In this document: positions 18,255-26,511 of the stretch, in pieces
Layout of the letters: each line of letters opens with the position of its first letter
How positions within the stretch are numbered: the first letter of the stretch is position 1
NCBI GenBank assembly: GCA_003211535.1
Contig: QCSJ01000005.1
Coordinates: 1 to 55,812 of the forward strand
DNA from: Synechococcus sp. AG-670-A05
Lineage (GTDB): Bacteria; Cyanobacteriota; Cyanobacteriia; PCC-6307; Cyanobiaceae
Direction: 5' to 3'
Length of the DNA stretch: 55,812 bases
Position numbers and translations under genes: made by a program
The notes under the pieces: model-generated
What the model was told of the DNA's origin: nothing
Seen by the model: the letters and a program-made list of their open reading frames with translations, nothing else
Database searches by the model: none

Positions 18255-19205
18255 GTGCATCGCACGCATCCCGCGTTGATCCCCCTCCGTTCACCACAGG
18301 ACGCTCGCAGGCCGACGGCTCTTGCCCTCGGCAGTTTTGATGGTCTGCACGCCGGCCATCGCCGTGTGATCGGCCAGACCACCGATGTTGAGGCAGCGGT
18401 GCCCACGGTGGTCAGCTTCTGGCCCCACCCCAGAGAGGTGCTGTTCGGTGAAGCCCGGCTGCGGCTCGACCTACCCAGCGAAAAGTTGGAGCTGCTTCAG
18501 CCCCTTGGCATCGAGCAACTGGTGCTGGTGCCCTTCACCAGGGAACTGGCTCAGCTGAGTGCTGAAGCGTTCGTCAACTCCGTCCTGCTAGATACGCTGC
18601 AGGCCCAACGGATCGCGGTGGGGGCCAACTTCCGCTTCGGCAAGAATCGCAGCGGTGACGCTGACCTGCTCCAAAGGGTGGCCGCGGCCCGGGGTGTGGA
18701 GGTTCTGGTGACGGAGATCGTGGAAGACAGCAACGGACGGATGAGCAGCAGCCGGATTCGCGCTGCCCTCGAGAGCGGAGATCTTGACACCGCCAAGACC
18801 CTTCTGGGACGCCCATACCGCTTCCAGGGACGGGTAGTGCGCGGCCGCGGCCTGGGACGAGAGCTGGGCTGGCCCACCGCAAACCTGCAGGTGGATGGCC
18901 GCAAGTTCCTGCCGGCACTGGGGGTCTATGCCGCCTGGGCCTGGGTAGACGGCACAGATCAGCCCCTGGCGGCTGTGATGAATCTGGGTCCGCAACCGAC
19001 CGTTGATCCCACCTCACCCTCAGCGGTGGAGGTGCACCTGCTGAATCGCAGCATTGAACTGGAGAGCCGACTGATGATGGTGGAACCTGTGCGGCGGTTG
19101 CGGGGTCAGCAGCGGTTCAGTGGCCTAGAGGAACTCAGTGCCCAGATCGGCCGGGATGCCGATCAGGCCCGGTCATTACTGTCGGTTCAGACCGGAGTTG
19201 GGTAA
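18255..19205 (+). CDS. ribF: Bifunctional riboflavin kinase / FAD synthetase
   Basis: RibF turns riboflavin into FMN and then FAD. The 316-aa protein has the adenylyltransferase motif LGSFDGLHAGHRRVI, the middle block VGANFRFGKNRSGDADLL with SSSRIRAALESGD, and the C-terminal kinase domain with GRGLGRELGWPTANL, GVYAAWAW and MNLGPQPTVDP. All are as expected. Its 3' end overlaps the 30-aa membrane peptide gene on the other strand by 19 bases. ribD upstream in this window is broken, so the riboflavin used here must come from another ribD or from outside. Confidence 0.94.
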   Translation: MHRTHPALIPLRSPQDARRPTALALGSFDGLHAGHRRVIGQTTDVEAAVPTVVSFWPHPREVLFGEARLRLDLPSEKLELLQPLGIEQLVLVPFTRELAQLSAEAFVNSVLLDTLQAQRIAVGANFRFGKNRSGDADLLQRVAAARGVEVLVTEIVEDSNGRMSSSRIRAALESGDLDTAKTLLGRPYRFQGRVVRGRGLGRELGWPTANLQVDGRKFLPALGVYAAWAWVDGTDQPLAAVMNLGPQPTVDPTSPSAVEVHLLNRSIELESRLMMVEPVRRLRGQQRFSGLEELSAQIGRDADQARSLLSVQTGVG

Positions 19206-19279
19206 GCGTTGGCCAGCCCCCAGACGATGAAAACACCGATCCCACCGAGCAACACAATTCCCCACACAAGGACGTGCAT
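19187..19279 (-). CDS. 30-residue single-pass membrane peptide
   Basis: The minus strand encodes MHVLVWGIVLLGGIGVFIV followed by WGLANAYPTPV, 30 aa, too short for the ORF track. Nearly the whole peptide is one membrane helix ending in a short polar tail, the layout of low-mass subunits of photosynthetic or NDH complexes. I do not recognise it as any named Psb, Pet, Psa or Ndh subunit. Its 3' end overlaps ribF by 19 bases and it is divergent from thiE. I saw no clear ribosome-binding site. The membrane-like composition is the main support. Confidence 0.5.
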   Translation of the reverse strand: MHVLVWGIVLLGGIGVFIVWGLANAYPTPV

Positions 19280-19348
19280 AGGACTGTCGGAACCACCGTT
19301 CTCCATGACTCAAAGGAGTGCGATTCTCCAAAGAGTGCCACGAATCTG

Positions 19349-20398
19349 ATGGGTTGCGAGTCGTCCTTGGATCCCCGTGTGGCAAGGCTGATTGATGCCA
19401 ACCTCGACCGAGCTCGCGAAGGGCTGCGGGTGGTGGAGGACTGGTGCCGTTTCGGTCTGGAACGGGATGATCTTGTGATCTGTCTCAAGGACTGGCGCCA
19501 GCGTCTCGGCAAGCTGCATCAGGAGCGCTACAAGCAAGCCCGATCCACCCTCACCGACCCGGGAGCTGGGCTGGAACATCCAGCCCAGCTGGACCGTCAC
19601 AGTCCGCGCCAGGTTGTGGAAACCAACTGCGGCCGGGTGCAGGAAGCTCTGCGGGTGCTGGAGGAGTACGGGCGCAGTTTGGACCCGCTGCTGGCATCAG
19701 AAGCCGCCGCCATCCGCTACGGCCTCTACGACCTGGAGGTCACCTGCCTAAAGGCCACGGGCGGCAACAACCGCCGGAACCAGCTGCAGGATTGCCTGCT
19801 CTGCATGATCACCAAGCCATGCCCCGATCTGATCGATCGCGTGACGGCAGCCCTGCGCAGTGGCGTAGCCATGGTTCAGCACCGCTGCAAATCCGGAAGC
19901 GACTTGGCACGACTGTCTGAAGCCAGGACTCTGGCTGCCCTCTGCAAGGACCATAGTGCCTTGTTCATCATCAACGACCGTATTGATTTGGCCCTGGCCG
20001 TGGATGCCGATGGCGTGCATCTAGGGCAGGACGACCTGCCCACCGAGGTGGCCCGTGGTCTAATCGGACCCGACCGTCTTCTCGGACGCAGCACCCATTC
20101 TCTGGACCAGGTGGTGCAAGCGAACAGAGAGGACTGTGACTACATGGGTCTTGGTCCCGTCAACAACACCGCGGTTAAGCCAGAGCGTCCGGCTATCGGC
20201 GCTGCCTTGGTGGGTGAAGCGCTGGCCATCGCACAGAAACCAGTGTTCGCCATCGGTGGCATCACCCAGACCAATCTGTCCCAACTCACAGCCACGGGAT
20301 GCCGGCGCGTGGCGGTGATCGGGGCGATCATGGGGTCCGACAATCCCGAAAAGGCCAGTCAGAACCTGCTGAGCAGTCTGTTGCGCCCGACCCCTTAA
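19349..20398 (+). CDS. thiE: Thiamine phosphate synthase with cyanobacterial N-terminal domain
   Basis: ThiE joins the pyrimidine and thiazole parts of thiamine. The C-terminal ~210 residues are the TIM-barrel synthase (CLLCMITKPCPDLIDRVTAAL, FIINDRIDLALAVDADGVHLGQDDLP, LGRSTHSLDQV, FAIGGITQTNLSQL). The N-terminal ~135 residues (VARLIDANLDRAREGLRVVEDWCRF) form the extra domain found in cyanobacterial ThiE. I place the start at ATG 19349, just before the conserved RVARLIDANLDR block. The track's 19274 start adds an unlikely leader that overlaps the divergent membrane peptide. thiS follows 3 bases after the stop. Confidence 0.92.
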   Translation: MGCESSLDPRVARLIDANLDRAREGLRVVEDWCRFGLERDDLVICLKDWRQRLGKLHQERYKQARSTLTDPGAGLEHPAQLDRHSPRQVVETNCGRVQEALRVLEEYGRSLDPLLASEAAAIRYGLYDLEVTCLKATGGNNRRNQLQDCLLCMITKPCPDLIDRVTAALRSGVAMVQHRCKSGSDLARLSEARTLAALCKDHSALFIINDRIDLALAVDADGVHLGQDDLPTEVARGLIGPDRLLGRSTHSLDQVVQANREDCDYMGLGPVNNTAVKPERPAIGAALVGEALAIAQKPVFAIGGITQTNLSQLTATGCRRVAVIGAIMGSDNPEKASQNLLSSLLRPTP

Positions 20399-20401
20399 TC
20401 C

Positions 20402-20620
20402 ATGGCCCTTAAGCTCACCGTTAATGGCGAAGTCCGCTGCCTGGACCCTGAGCCGATCCCTCCAACCCTCGAAGCGGTGATCTCTGCCCTGGGCCATAAC
20501 CTCCAGCTGGTGGTGGCTGAGCACAACGATGCGATCGCCCCGCGAAGTCAGTGGGCCAGCACAACAGTGGATGAAGGCGACAACCTGGAGATCGTCACCA
20601 TCGTTGGGGGTGGTTCCTAG
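20402..20620 (+). CDS. thiS: Sulfur carrier protein ThiS
   Basis: ThiS carries sulfur as a C-terminal thiocarboxylate for making the thiazole of thiamine. The 72-aa protein has the ubiquitin-like pattern MALKLTVNGEVRCLD, LVVAEHNDAIAPRSQW and DEGDNLEIVTIVGGG. It ends GGGS rather than the usual bare GG, so one residue may need removal before activation, or the GGG-S end may be tolerated. It follows thiE by 3 bases, clearly in one operon. Confidence 0.9.
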   Translation: MALKLTVNGEVRCLDPEPIPPTLEAVISALGHNLQLVVAEHNDAIAPRSQWASTTVDEGDNLEIVTIVGGGS

Positions 20621-20646
20621 AGTTCGACGAGCTTGTTGTCGTAGTT

Positions 20647-21600
20647 GTGGCCGTTTGGAACCAACGCTGGACTCGAAGGCTTCTTGCAGCTGTGCTCGTG
20701 CCGCTGGTGGTCATTATCCTCGGTCTGATCACTCCGGAACCTGCAGATGCAGCTCGCGGTGGCCGAATAGGCGGCGGCAGTTTCCGGGCCCCATCGATGC
20801 CTCGAAGTCGCAGCTACAGCGGTGGTGGCTTCGGCGGCGGTTATCGCAGTGGTGGATACGGCGGCGGCTATCGCGGTGGTGGCTTCGGATTTCCTTTCAT
20901 CATCCCGATCTTCGGCTTCGGCGGTGGAGGCCTATTTGGTCTGCTGATCCTGATGGCCGTGGCGGGTGTTCTGGTTAATGCCTTCCGCGGTGGAGGTGGT
21001 GCCCCTGCCATCGGCGGCGGCTCGCCGATACCTGCGGTTCCCAGCAAAGTGAACATGATTCAGGTGCAGGTGGGAATGCTGGCCAGCGCCAAGTCGCTGC
21101 AGGAAGATCTGCGCCGGCTGGCAGCCTCCTCCGACACCTCAAGTTCCAGCGGCCTGCAAAGGCTGCTGCAGGAATCAACCCTTGCCCTGCTGCGCCAGCC
21201 TGACCTTTGGGTCTACGCCAACGCCGAAATCGGCAGTGTGCCCTTCACCAGTGCGGAATCCACATTTAATCGCCTGTCGATGAACGAGCGCAGCAAATTG
21301 GATGCGGAGCTCACCAGCAACGTCGGGGGTCAGAGCATCAGCAGCGCCTCCGCTAGCGTGGGTGAAGCGGACGCCACCAATGAATTCATCGTGGTCACTC
21401 TGCTGGTGGCCTCCACCGCAACGGCCAGCCTCAAAAGCGCCAGTACTGGTGAAGACCTGCGCCAGACGCTTCGAATCCTCGGCTCAACGGCCTCCACTGA
21501 ACTGTTGGCACTGGAGGTGATCTGGCAACCGGAAGGTCGTGGCGACGTACTCAGCGCCGAGGAACTTCTCACCGCTTACCCGAACCTTCAGCACCTCTGA
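20647..21600 (+). CDS. DUF1517 family membrane protein
   Basis: This 317-aa protein starts with GTG and a signal-type helix (RRLLAAVLVPLVVIILGLI, ending PADAARGG). A Gly-rich linker (SGGGFGGGYRSGGYGGG) follows, then a second helix LLILMAVAGVLVNAF near residue 105. The soluble domain (VNMIQVQVGMLASAKSLQEDL, then ATNEFIVVTLLVASTA and LLALEVIWQPE) matches DUF1517, known from cyanobacteria and plastids, function unknown. It follows thiS by 26 bases and may be read from the same promoter. Confidence 0.85.
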   Translation: MAVWNQRWTRRLLAAVLVPLVVIILGLITPEPADAARGGRIGGGSFRAPSMPRSRSYSGGGFGGGYRSGGYGGGYRGGGFGFPFIIPIFGFGGGGLFGLLILMAVAGVLVNAFRGGGGAPAIGGGSPIPAVPSKVNMIQVQVGMLASAKSLQEDLRRLAASSDTSSSSGLQRLLQESTLALLRQPDLWVYANAEIGSVPFTSAESTFNRLSMNERSKLDAELTSNVGGQSISSASASVGEADATNEFIVVTLLVASTATASLKSASTGEDLRQTLRILGSTASTELLALEVIWQPEGRGDVLSAEELLTAYPNLQHL

Positions 21601-21695
21601 GGATCTGAAGTTTTTCTGCTGCAGATCAGACGCAAGATAAGCACTTTTTCTCAGGGACAAGACCTAGTGTTGGTTGAAGTGTTTGATCAAATTCG

Positions 21696-21860
21696 TTGGC
21701 TCCTGATCCACGCGCGAACGAATGCCAACCGGATGGGGAGCTGTCTCGTTCTGATTTGAATGCACTATTGAGCACCCTGCAGCAGGGGGAAACCGATCAC
21801 AACTCAGCCGAATTGAAGCGTCTGGGAGAGGCCACGCTCAGTCGGCCGGCTAATCCCTAA
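21696..21860 (+). CDS. Possible 54-residue soluble protein with TTG start
   Basis: After an in-frame TGA at 21684 the plus strand reads (TTG)APDPRANECQPDGELSRS, then DLNALLSTLQQGETDHNS and AELKRLGEATLSRPANP, stopping at 21858-21860. The composition is protein-like, with a helical middle. No ATG or GTG and no clear ribosome-binding site are available. It converges on larB with a 4-base overlap of the stops. The gap before it (21601-21695) holds no other gene. Confidence 0.4.
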   Translation: MAPDPRANECQPDGELSRSDLNALLSTLQQGETDHNSAELKRLGEATLSRPANP

Positions 21861-22507
21861 CGCCCCCGCAGGATCCGCAACGCCGCCATCGCGGCTCCGT
21901 AACCGTTGTCGATGTTTACCACTGTCAACCCCGGTGCACAACTGGCCAGCATTCCCTCGAGGGCGGTTCTCCCTCCCGCGCTGATGCCGTACCCCACCGA
22001 CACAGGCACACCTATAATTGGCTGAGGCACAAGGCCAGCCAGCACCGTCGGCAGCGCACCTTCCATGCCAGCGCAGGCGATCAGAACAGCAGCAGACTCC
22101 AGTCTGGGGAGTTGGTCCAGCAGACGGTGCAGCCCCGCGACCCCCACATCCATCAGCGGATCCACGGCAATCCCATGGCAACGCAGAGCAAGGGTAACCT
22201 CAGCCACCACGCTGCGGTCGCTGCTGCCACCACTGAGCACTGCCACCGGTGCTGGACCCGGCGGCAGGGACGGCAGTTCTCCAAGGCTCAGACAGCGGGC
22301 ATCGGCATGAACCACCACAGCGGGTAGAGCGTCCTGAACTGCATCGGCCTTGTCAGGCGAAACGCGTGTCACCAACCCCAACTCATCAACCGCGGCAAAC
22401 CGCTCCAGGATGCTGATGATCTGCTCAGCGGTCTTGTGCTCGCCCCAGACGGCCTCGACCATGCCGAGCCGCTCCCGTCGCTTCAGGTCCAGGCGAGCGT
22501 CGATCAT
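21857..22507 (-). CDS. larB: LarB-type NCAIR-mutase-like carboxylase
   Basis: LarB carboxylates and hydrolyses nicotinic acid adenine dinucleotide in the route to the nickel-pincer cofactor. The 216-aa protein has LDLKRRERLGMVEAVWGEHKT, VLSGGSSDRSVVAEVTLAL, VIACAGMEGALPTVLAGLV and NIDNGYGAAMAALRIL, all typical. No larC or larE is visible nearby, so the full cofactor route cannot be confirmed. Its ATG overlaps the stop of the TIGR03792 gene (ATGA), placing it last in the era-to-larB run. Confidence 0.9.
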   Translation of the reverse strand: MIDARLDLKRRERLGMVEAVWGEHKTAEQIISILERFAAVDELGLVTRVSPDKADAVQDALPAVVVHADARCLSLGELPSLPPGPAPVAVLSGGSSDRSVVAEVTLALRCHGIAVDPLMDVGVAGLHRLLDQLPRLESAAVLIACAGMEGALPTVLAGLVPQPIIGVPVSVGYGISAGGRTALEGMLASCAPGLTVVNIDNGYGAAMAALRILRGR

Positions 22508-22908
22508 CGAGACGGCAGCGCCTGGGAGCGGAGTTCGCCTTCGGCCAGCAAGGGGAATAACGGTGCTGCGGCTGGATCCCGGTTCAAGGCCTGATTCACC
22601 CGAGCCTCAAAGACCTCCTTCACCCGCTGCACCTCCTCGGAGGGGATCGCCTTCCACTGCGCTCGGCTGCTCCAACGGATCAGCAGCAGGCCCTCTTCTC
22701 GCTCTGGATCCCAGAACAGTTCACGCCCCTCGAATCCGGACTGCTGCTCCAGCCAAGGCTGCCAGCTGCTGGCCTCGGCCTGCAGCCAGAGCTCGCGATG
22801 GGATGCCGGCACCGCCAGTCGCAACTGTTCAATCACCCCATGCTCCGCCATGACCGGTGCTGCAACGCTCAGCAGCATGGCGAGAAGCAACGCGATGGCG
22901 CGACTCAC
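22504..22908 (-). CDS. TIGR03792 family exported protein
   Basis: This 134-aa protein starts with a signal peptide ([24 protein letters not shown]). The body ([35 protein letters not shown], then [24 protein letters not shown] and [12 protein letters not shown]) is that of TIGR03792, a cyanobacterial family related in form to antibiotic-monooxygenase-like folds. The function is unknown. It is coupled by ATGA overlaps to trmD::ispF upstream and larB downstream. Confidence 0.8.
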   Translation of the reverse strand: MSRAIALLLAMLLSVAAPVMAEHGVIEQLRLAVPASHRELWLQAEASSWQPWLEQQSGFEGRELFWDPEREEGLLLIRWSSRAQWKAIPSEEVQRVKEVFEARVNQALNRDPAAAPLFPLLAEGELRSQALPSR

Positions 22909-24104
22909 GGCTTGCCCAGCAGCACAACGGCCTGACAGCTGATGCCTTCCTCCCGACCCTCCGGTCCCAGCCGTTCGTTGGTGGTGGCTTTCACTCCAAC
23001 GCTTTCAGCGGCGATGCCGATGCGGGATGCGATGTTGCTGCGCATGGTCTCAATGTGGAGCTTCAGCTTGGGCCGCTCGGCGATTACCACCGCATCGACG
23101 TTCACCACCTGCCAGCCCCGTTGGCTCACCAACGCCACCACCTGCTCAAGCAGCTGGAGGCTGTCAGCTCCTTTCCACTGCGGATCTGTTGGCGGGAAGT
23201 ACTTACCGATGTCCCCGAGCGACAGCGCACCGAGCAGGGCATCCATCACCGCATGCACGAGCACATCGGCGTCGCTGTGGCCATCGAGACCCAGGCCATC
23301 GGGATGGTTCAGGATCACCCCACCAATGATCAGCGGTCGGCCCTGCACCAACCGGTGGATGTCGTAGCCGTTGCCGATCCGCATCTGCATGAATGCTCCT
23401 GCGTCATCGCTCGCCATTCTCCAGCGCGCATAGAGATCCGGTCGACGGTCCCGCGTGCGTTGTTCCCGCTGCTGCTGCCGCCAGGCCTCGATGGCAGCAT
23501 GATTTCCGCCCCGCAGCACCTCCGGCACCGCCATGCCCTGAAACTCCGCCGGTCGGGTGTAGTGGGGATGCTCCAACAACAGCGTGCTGTGGCTTTCCTC
23601 CACTAGCGACTGGGCTGTCCCCACCGTGCCCGGAATCAGCCGCACCACCCCATTGATCACGGTCATCGCCGGCAGCTCACCACCGGTGAGCACAAAATCG
23701 CCGGCAGACACCTCCTCATCAGCAAGGCTGCGGATGCGTTCATCAAAGCCTTCGTAGTGGCCGCAGAGCAGCACCAGTTGATCGTGCTCCCTAGCCCAGC
23801 GCTGCAGGTCCGCCTGCTGCAGCTGACGACCCTGAGGTGACATCAGCAACACCCGGGCACCGCTGCGCCGTGGGATCGACTCCACCGCTGCAAACACCGG
23901 TTCAGGCTTCAGCACCATGCCGGCGCCACCGCCGTAGGGCTCATCGTCCACCTTGCGGTAGCGGTCAGTGGCGAAATCTCGAGGGTTGTGGAGATGCAAC
24001 TCGGCGATGCCGCTGCCGAAAGCACGACCGATCACCCCCAGCTCGAGCAAGGGTGCAAAGGCCTGCGGCGCCAGACTCACCACATCGAGGCGATAGGGCG
24101 CCAT
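22905..24104 (-). CDS. trmD-ispF: TrmD-IspF fusion: tRNA (m1G37) methyltransferase joined to MEcPP synthase
   Basis: One 399-aa frame holds two complete enzymes. Residues 1 to about 230 are TrmD, which methylates G37 of tRNA: LVVSLAPQ-like start [39 protein letters not shown] and [15 protein letters not shown], ending PDLYARWRM. Ten linker residues ([10 protein letters not shown]) lead into IspF (about 242-399), which makes MEcPP in isoprenoid synthesis: [12 protein letters not shown] with the metal-binding D-x-[20 protein letters not shown], and [20 protein letters not shown] checked the junction codons and found no stop. A separate start for IspF at its internal ATG (near 23385) is possible. 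The gene follows the lyase by 6 bases and overlaps TIGR03792 (ATGA). Confidence 0.9.
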   Translation of the reverse strand: MAPYRLDVVSLAPQAFAPLLELGVIGRAFGSGIAELHLHNPRDFATDRYRKVDDEPYGGGAGMVLKPEPVFAAVESIPRRSGARVLLMSPQGRQLQQADLQRWAREHDQLVLLCGHYEGFDERIRSLADEEVSAGDFVLTGGELPAMTVINGVVRLIPGTVGTAQSLVEESHSTLLLEHPHYTRPAEFQGMAVPEVLRGGNHAAIEAWRQQQREQRTRDRRPDLYARWRMASDDAGAFMQMRIGNGYDIHRLVQGRPLIIGGVILNHPDGLGLDGHSDADVLVHAVMDALLGALSLGDIGKYFPPTDPQWKGADSLQLLEQVVALVSQRGWQVVNVDAVVIAERPKLKLHIETMRSNIASRIGIAAESVGVKATTNERLGPEGREEGISCQAVVLLGKP

Positions 24105-24110
24105 CAGAAA

Positions 24111-24575
24111 TCAGGCGGCTTTGGACACCCGGCGGATGTCCGTGCAGAAACTGCCCTGAAGCGGCGTTCCTTCCTGGTCGGTGGCCGTGGTGCTGCGCAG
24201 CCGCAGATTGGCGCGGGTGAACCAGATGCGCTCCTGCACCGTCATCCCATCCGGGCGCGACAGGTTCAACTCCATGCTGCCGTCTGGCCAGAAGCGCCAC
24301 TGCCCGGCCAATGCGCCATCAATTGCCAAGGCACCACCGTTTTGAAACCGCAGGCAGGTGGTGGCTCCCCCCGGTGCAGTCACCACCAGCTCTCCCACCG
24401 ACGCGTCGGCCGGTTCACCGGATCGCACCACCAACTCTCCACGCTCACTGCTGTGCCAGTCATCGTCGCCGCCGCTGGAGAGCTCAAAGCTGCTGCGAAG
24501 GCTCATCCACTCGCCGGCACAGAGACCGAGAAACGCTGCGGCATTGGCCGGAGGGAAGGGTTGGTCGCTCATCAC
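24111..24575 (-). CDS. CpcS/CpeS-family phycobiliprotein chromophore lyase
   Basis: Lyases of this family attach bilin pigments to phycobiliprotein cysteines. The 154-aa protein has the family's opening (AAAFLGLCAGEWMSLRSSF), a beta-barrel body, and the C-terminal ERIWFTRANLRLRSTT with GSFCTDIRRV, close to the ER-x-WF...NLRLR...SFC-x-EIR pattern of CpeS/CpcS. Which paralog it is, and which site it serves, cannot be read from the sequence. It lies away from any phycobilisome rod genes, between a PhyH oxygenase (18-base gap) and trmD::ispF (6-base gap). The start could be the first or second ATG. Confidence 0.75.
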   Translation of the reverse strand: MMSDQPFPPANAAAFLGLCAGEWMSLRSSFELSSGGDDDWHSSERGELVVRSGEPADASVGELVVTAPGGATTCLRFQNGGALAIDGALAGQWRFWPDGSMELNLSRPDGMTVQERIWFTRANLRLRSTTATDQEGTPLQGSFCTDIRRVSKAA

Positions 24576-24593
24576 CCCATCCTCTCAGTCGGC

Positions 24594-25496
24594 TTACCAG
24601 GTGAAGGGCAGAAACGGGTAGGGACGGTTCCAGCCGTAGAGGGCCAGACGCTGACGTCCAGGCAGGGCCGCACCGCGGCGATGGAAGGCAAACACATCCG
24701 CCAGCACCAGGGTGTTGGCCTGGCAGGGCAAGGACACCGGCGCCGGCAGCCCCAGGGCCTCAAGCTCGTTCTCCTGGATACGAAACGAGCCGGAAACATC
24801 CGGCTGCTGCTGCAGTTGGATCGCAGCATTGGCGGTGGTCTGTTCCCAGCGCAGCCGCTCGGGGGTCAGCCGATGGCTGCCCGGCACGATTTCAAAGGGA
24901 CCATCGTTGGCTGTGACCGGCCTCAGGAACAGCCAGAACTTGAGCGCCCGGAAGAACGTGTCCCGGTGCAGATCCTTCTGCAGATCCGGCGTGCGGCTCT
25001 CTTCGCCATGCACAGTGAGATAAATGTCCAGCTTGCGCGGATCCATCGACATTCCGATCACCTGGCGGGACCAGCGGCTGAAGCGGGGATCGCGGCTCAA
25101 CGCCGCCGCATGAGGCAACGATTCCGGATCGATGTGCAGAAAGCGATTCAGAGTGCCGCCGTCGTAGCGATCGAAGCCCCCAGGGAACGGCTGCTTGGGC
25201 TGGAACCCTGTCCGCTCGTTGGCAGCCATCGGATGCTGAGCGTTAGCGGTGGCCAGATACGCCTCCACCTCATCCCGCAAGGCCCTGAATGTCGGCTCGG
25301 GCAAAACGTCAGGCACTACCAGAAAGCCATCCCGCTCCAGTCGGCGCTCCTGGACCGGTCTCAACCAGCGCCGCAAGCGGCAGAGCGATTCCGCCAGCTG
25401 CAGGCGACGACAATGCAACTGCCAGCGGTGATTGAGCGCCGGTTGTCCCACCCAGGGGTCACGGAAACTCTTGGTGCGGCCCAGCAGCGACAGCAT
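24594..25496 (-). CDS. Phytanoyl-CoA dioxygenase (PhyH) family protein
   Basis: PhyH proteins are Fe(II)/2-oxoglutarate oxygenases acting on varied small molecules. This 300-aa protein has the iron-binding H-x-D in KDLHRDTFF, a distal His in FAFHRRGAALPG and a following Arg (RQRLALYGW) suited to 2-oxoglutarate. FEIVPGSHRLTPERL is the usual PGSH block. The substrate is unknown. I chose ATG 25496, which overlaps the era stop as TGATG, over the GTG at 25502 used in the track. It sits second in the era-to-larB run. Confidence 0.8.
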   Translation of the reverse strand: MLSLLGRTKSFRDPWVGQPALNHRWQLHCRRLQLAESLCRLRRWLRPVQERRLERDGFLVVPDVLPEPTFRALRDEVEAYLATANAQHPMAANERTGFQPKQPFPGGFDRYDGGTLNRFLHIDPESLPHAAALSRDPRFSRWSRQVIGMSMDPRKLDIYLTVHGEESRTPDLQKDLHRDTFFRALKFWLFLRPVTANDGPFEIVPGSHRLTPERLRWEQTTANAAIQLQQQPDVSGSFRIQENELEALGLPAPVSLPCQANTLVLADVFAFHRRGAALPGRQRLALYGWNRPYPFLPFTW

Positions 25497-26431
25497 CAGC
25501 ACTCCACCCCATACCCTAGCTCCGCAAGCCGGGCCGGTTTGCTGCGCCAGTCGGGAACCACTTTTACAAACAGTTCGAGATAGACCGGCCCGTCGATCAG
25601 GGTCTGCATCTGCAGCCGAGCACCCTGGCCGATGATCTTGAGCATCGCCCCGCCTTTGCCGATCAGGATGCCCTTCTGGCTTTTGCGCTCCACCATCACC
25701 GTAGCCAGCACGGCGGTGCGCCCGCCACCCTTGCCGCCAGCCGGCAACTCCTCCACGCGATCGATGGTCACCGCAACGCTGTGGGGTACCTCCTCACGGG
25801 TGTGCAGCAGCACCTGCTCGCGGATCAGCTCCCCCAACAGCACCCGCTCCGGTTGGTCAGAGACCATCTCTGGGGGATACAGCTGTGGACCCAGGGGCAA
25901 CTGCGCCGCCATCACGCAGCTGAGGGTGCTGCAGCCTTCTCCGGACAGAGCACTGCAGCGATGAACCGGCCAAGACGTTTCACTGAGTAGCTCGATGTAA
26001 GCCGACTCCGCCTGCGCCTGGCGGTCCTCTGGCACCTTGTCCCATTTATTCAACGCCACGAGCACCGGCAGCGGTTGCTGCCGCAGCAGGTTGACGATGA
26101 AGGCATCGCCACGTCCCGGTCGTTCACAGCCTTCCAGCAACAGCACCACCAGGTCCACTTCGCCGATGGCACTACAGGCGCTCTGCACCAGCCGCTCCCC
26201 CAGCAGATGGTGAGGCTTGTGAATGCCTGGCGTATCCACGAGAACCATCTGGGCGTCCTCGGTGGTGAGGATGGCCCGCAGCCGGTTGCGGGTGGTCTGA
26301 GCCACGGGCGATGTGATGGCCACCTTCTCCCCCACCAGCTGGTTCACTAGGGTGGATTTGCCCACGTTGGGCCTGCCGATCAAAGCGATAAAGCCGGAGC
26401 GGTGATTGTCCGACGAAGGGGTTGAAAGCAT
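25496..26431 (-). CDS. era: GTPase Era
   Basis: Era is a GTPase needed for 16S rRNA processing and 30S assembly. It has the G1 loop GRPNVGKSTL, the switch QTTRNRL, G3 DTPGIHKPHH, G4 NKWD, and a C-terminal KH domain (MVERKSQKGILIGKGGAMLKIIG, ending FVKVVPDWRSKPARLAELGY). I chose ATG 26431 (MLSTPSSDNHRSGFIALIG), because the track's start adds seven doubtful residues. It leads the minus-strand run with PhyH, lyase, trmD::ispF, TIGR03792 and larB. Confidence 0.95.
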   Translation of the reverse strand: MLSTPSSDNHRSGFIALIGRPNVGKSTLVNQLVGEKVAITSPVAQTTRNRLRAILTTEDAQMVLVDTPGIHKPHHLLGERLVQSACSAIGEVDLVVLLLEGCERPGRGDAFIVNLLRQQPLPVLVALNKWDKVPEDRQAQAESAYIELLSETSWPVHRCSALSGEGCSTLSCVMAAQLPLGPQLYPPEMVSDQPERVLLGELIREQVLLHTREEVPHSVAVTIDRVEELPAGGKGGGRTAVLATVMVERKSQKGILIGKGGAMLKIIGQGARLQMQTLIDGPVYLELFVKVVPDWRSKPARLAELGYGVEC

Positions 26432-26511
26432 GACGCAAGTCTGCGACGTCACGGCGCCCGTTTCGTCGATCCGTCCCGGCCATAGCCTGGCCCTGAGGGC
26501 AGATCAAAGCT

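Noticed and set aside
19205-19349. TPP riboswitch before thiE
   Set aside because: I looked for the conserved thi-box elements and found none; the gap is mostly filled by the membrane peptide gene.
23988-25583. Plus-strand 531-aa ORF
   Set aside because: It lies wholly antisense to trmD::ispF, the lyase and PhyH genes, which have clear motifs. Its sequence is low-complexity and has no recognisable domain; it is a GC-driven shadow.
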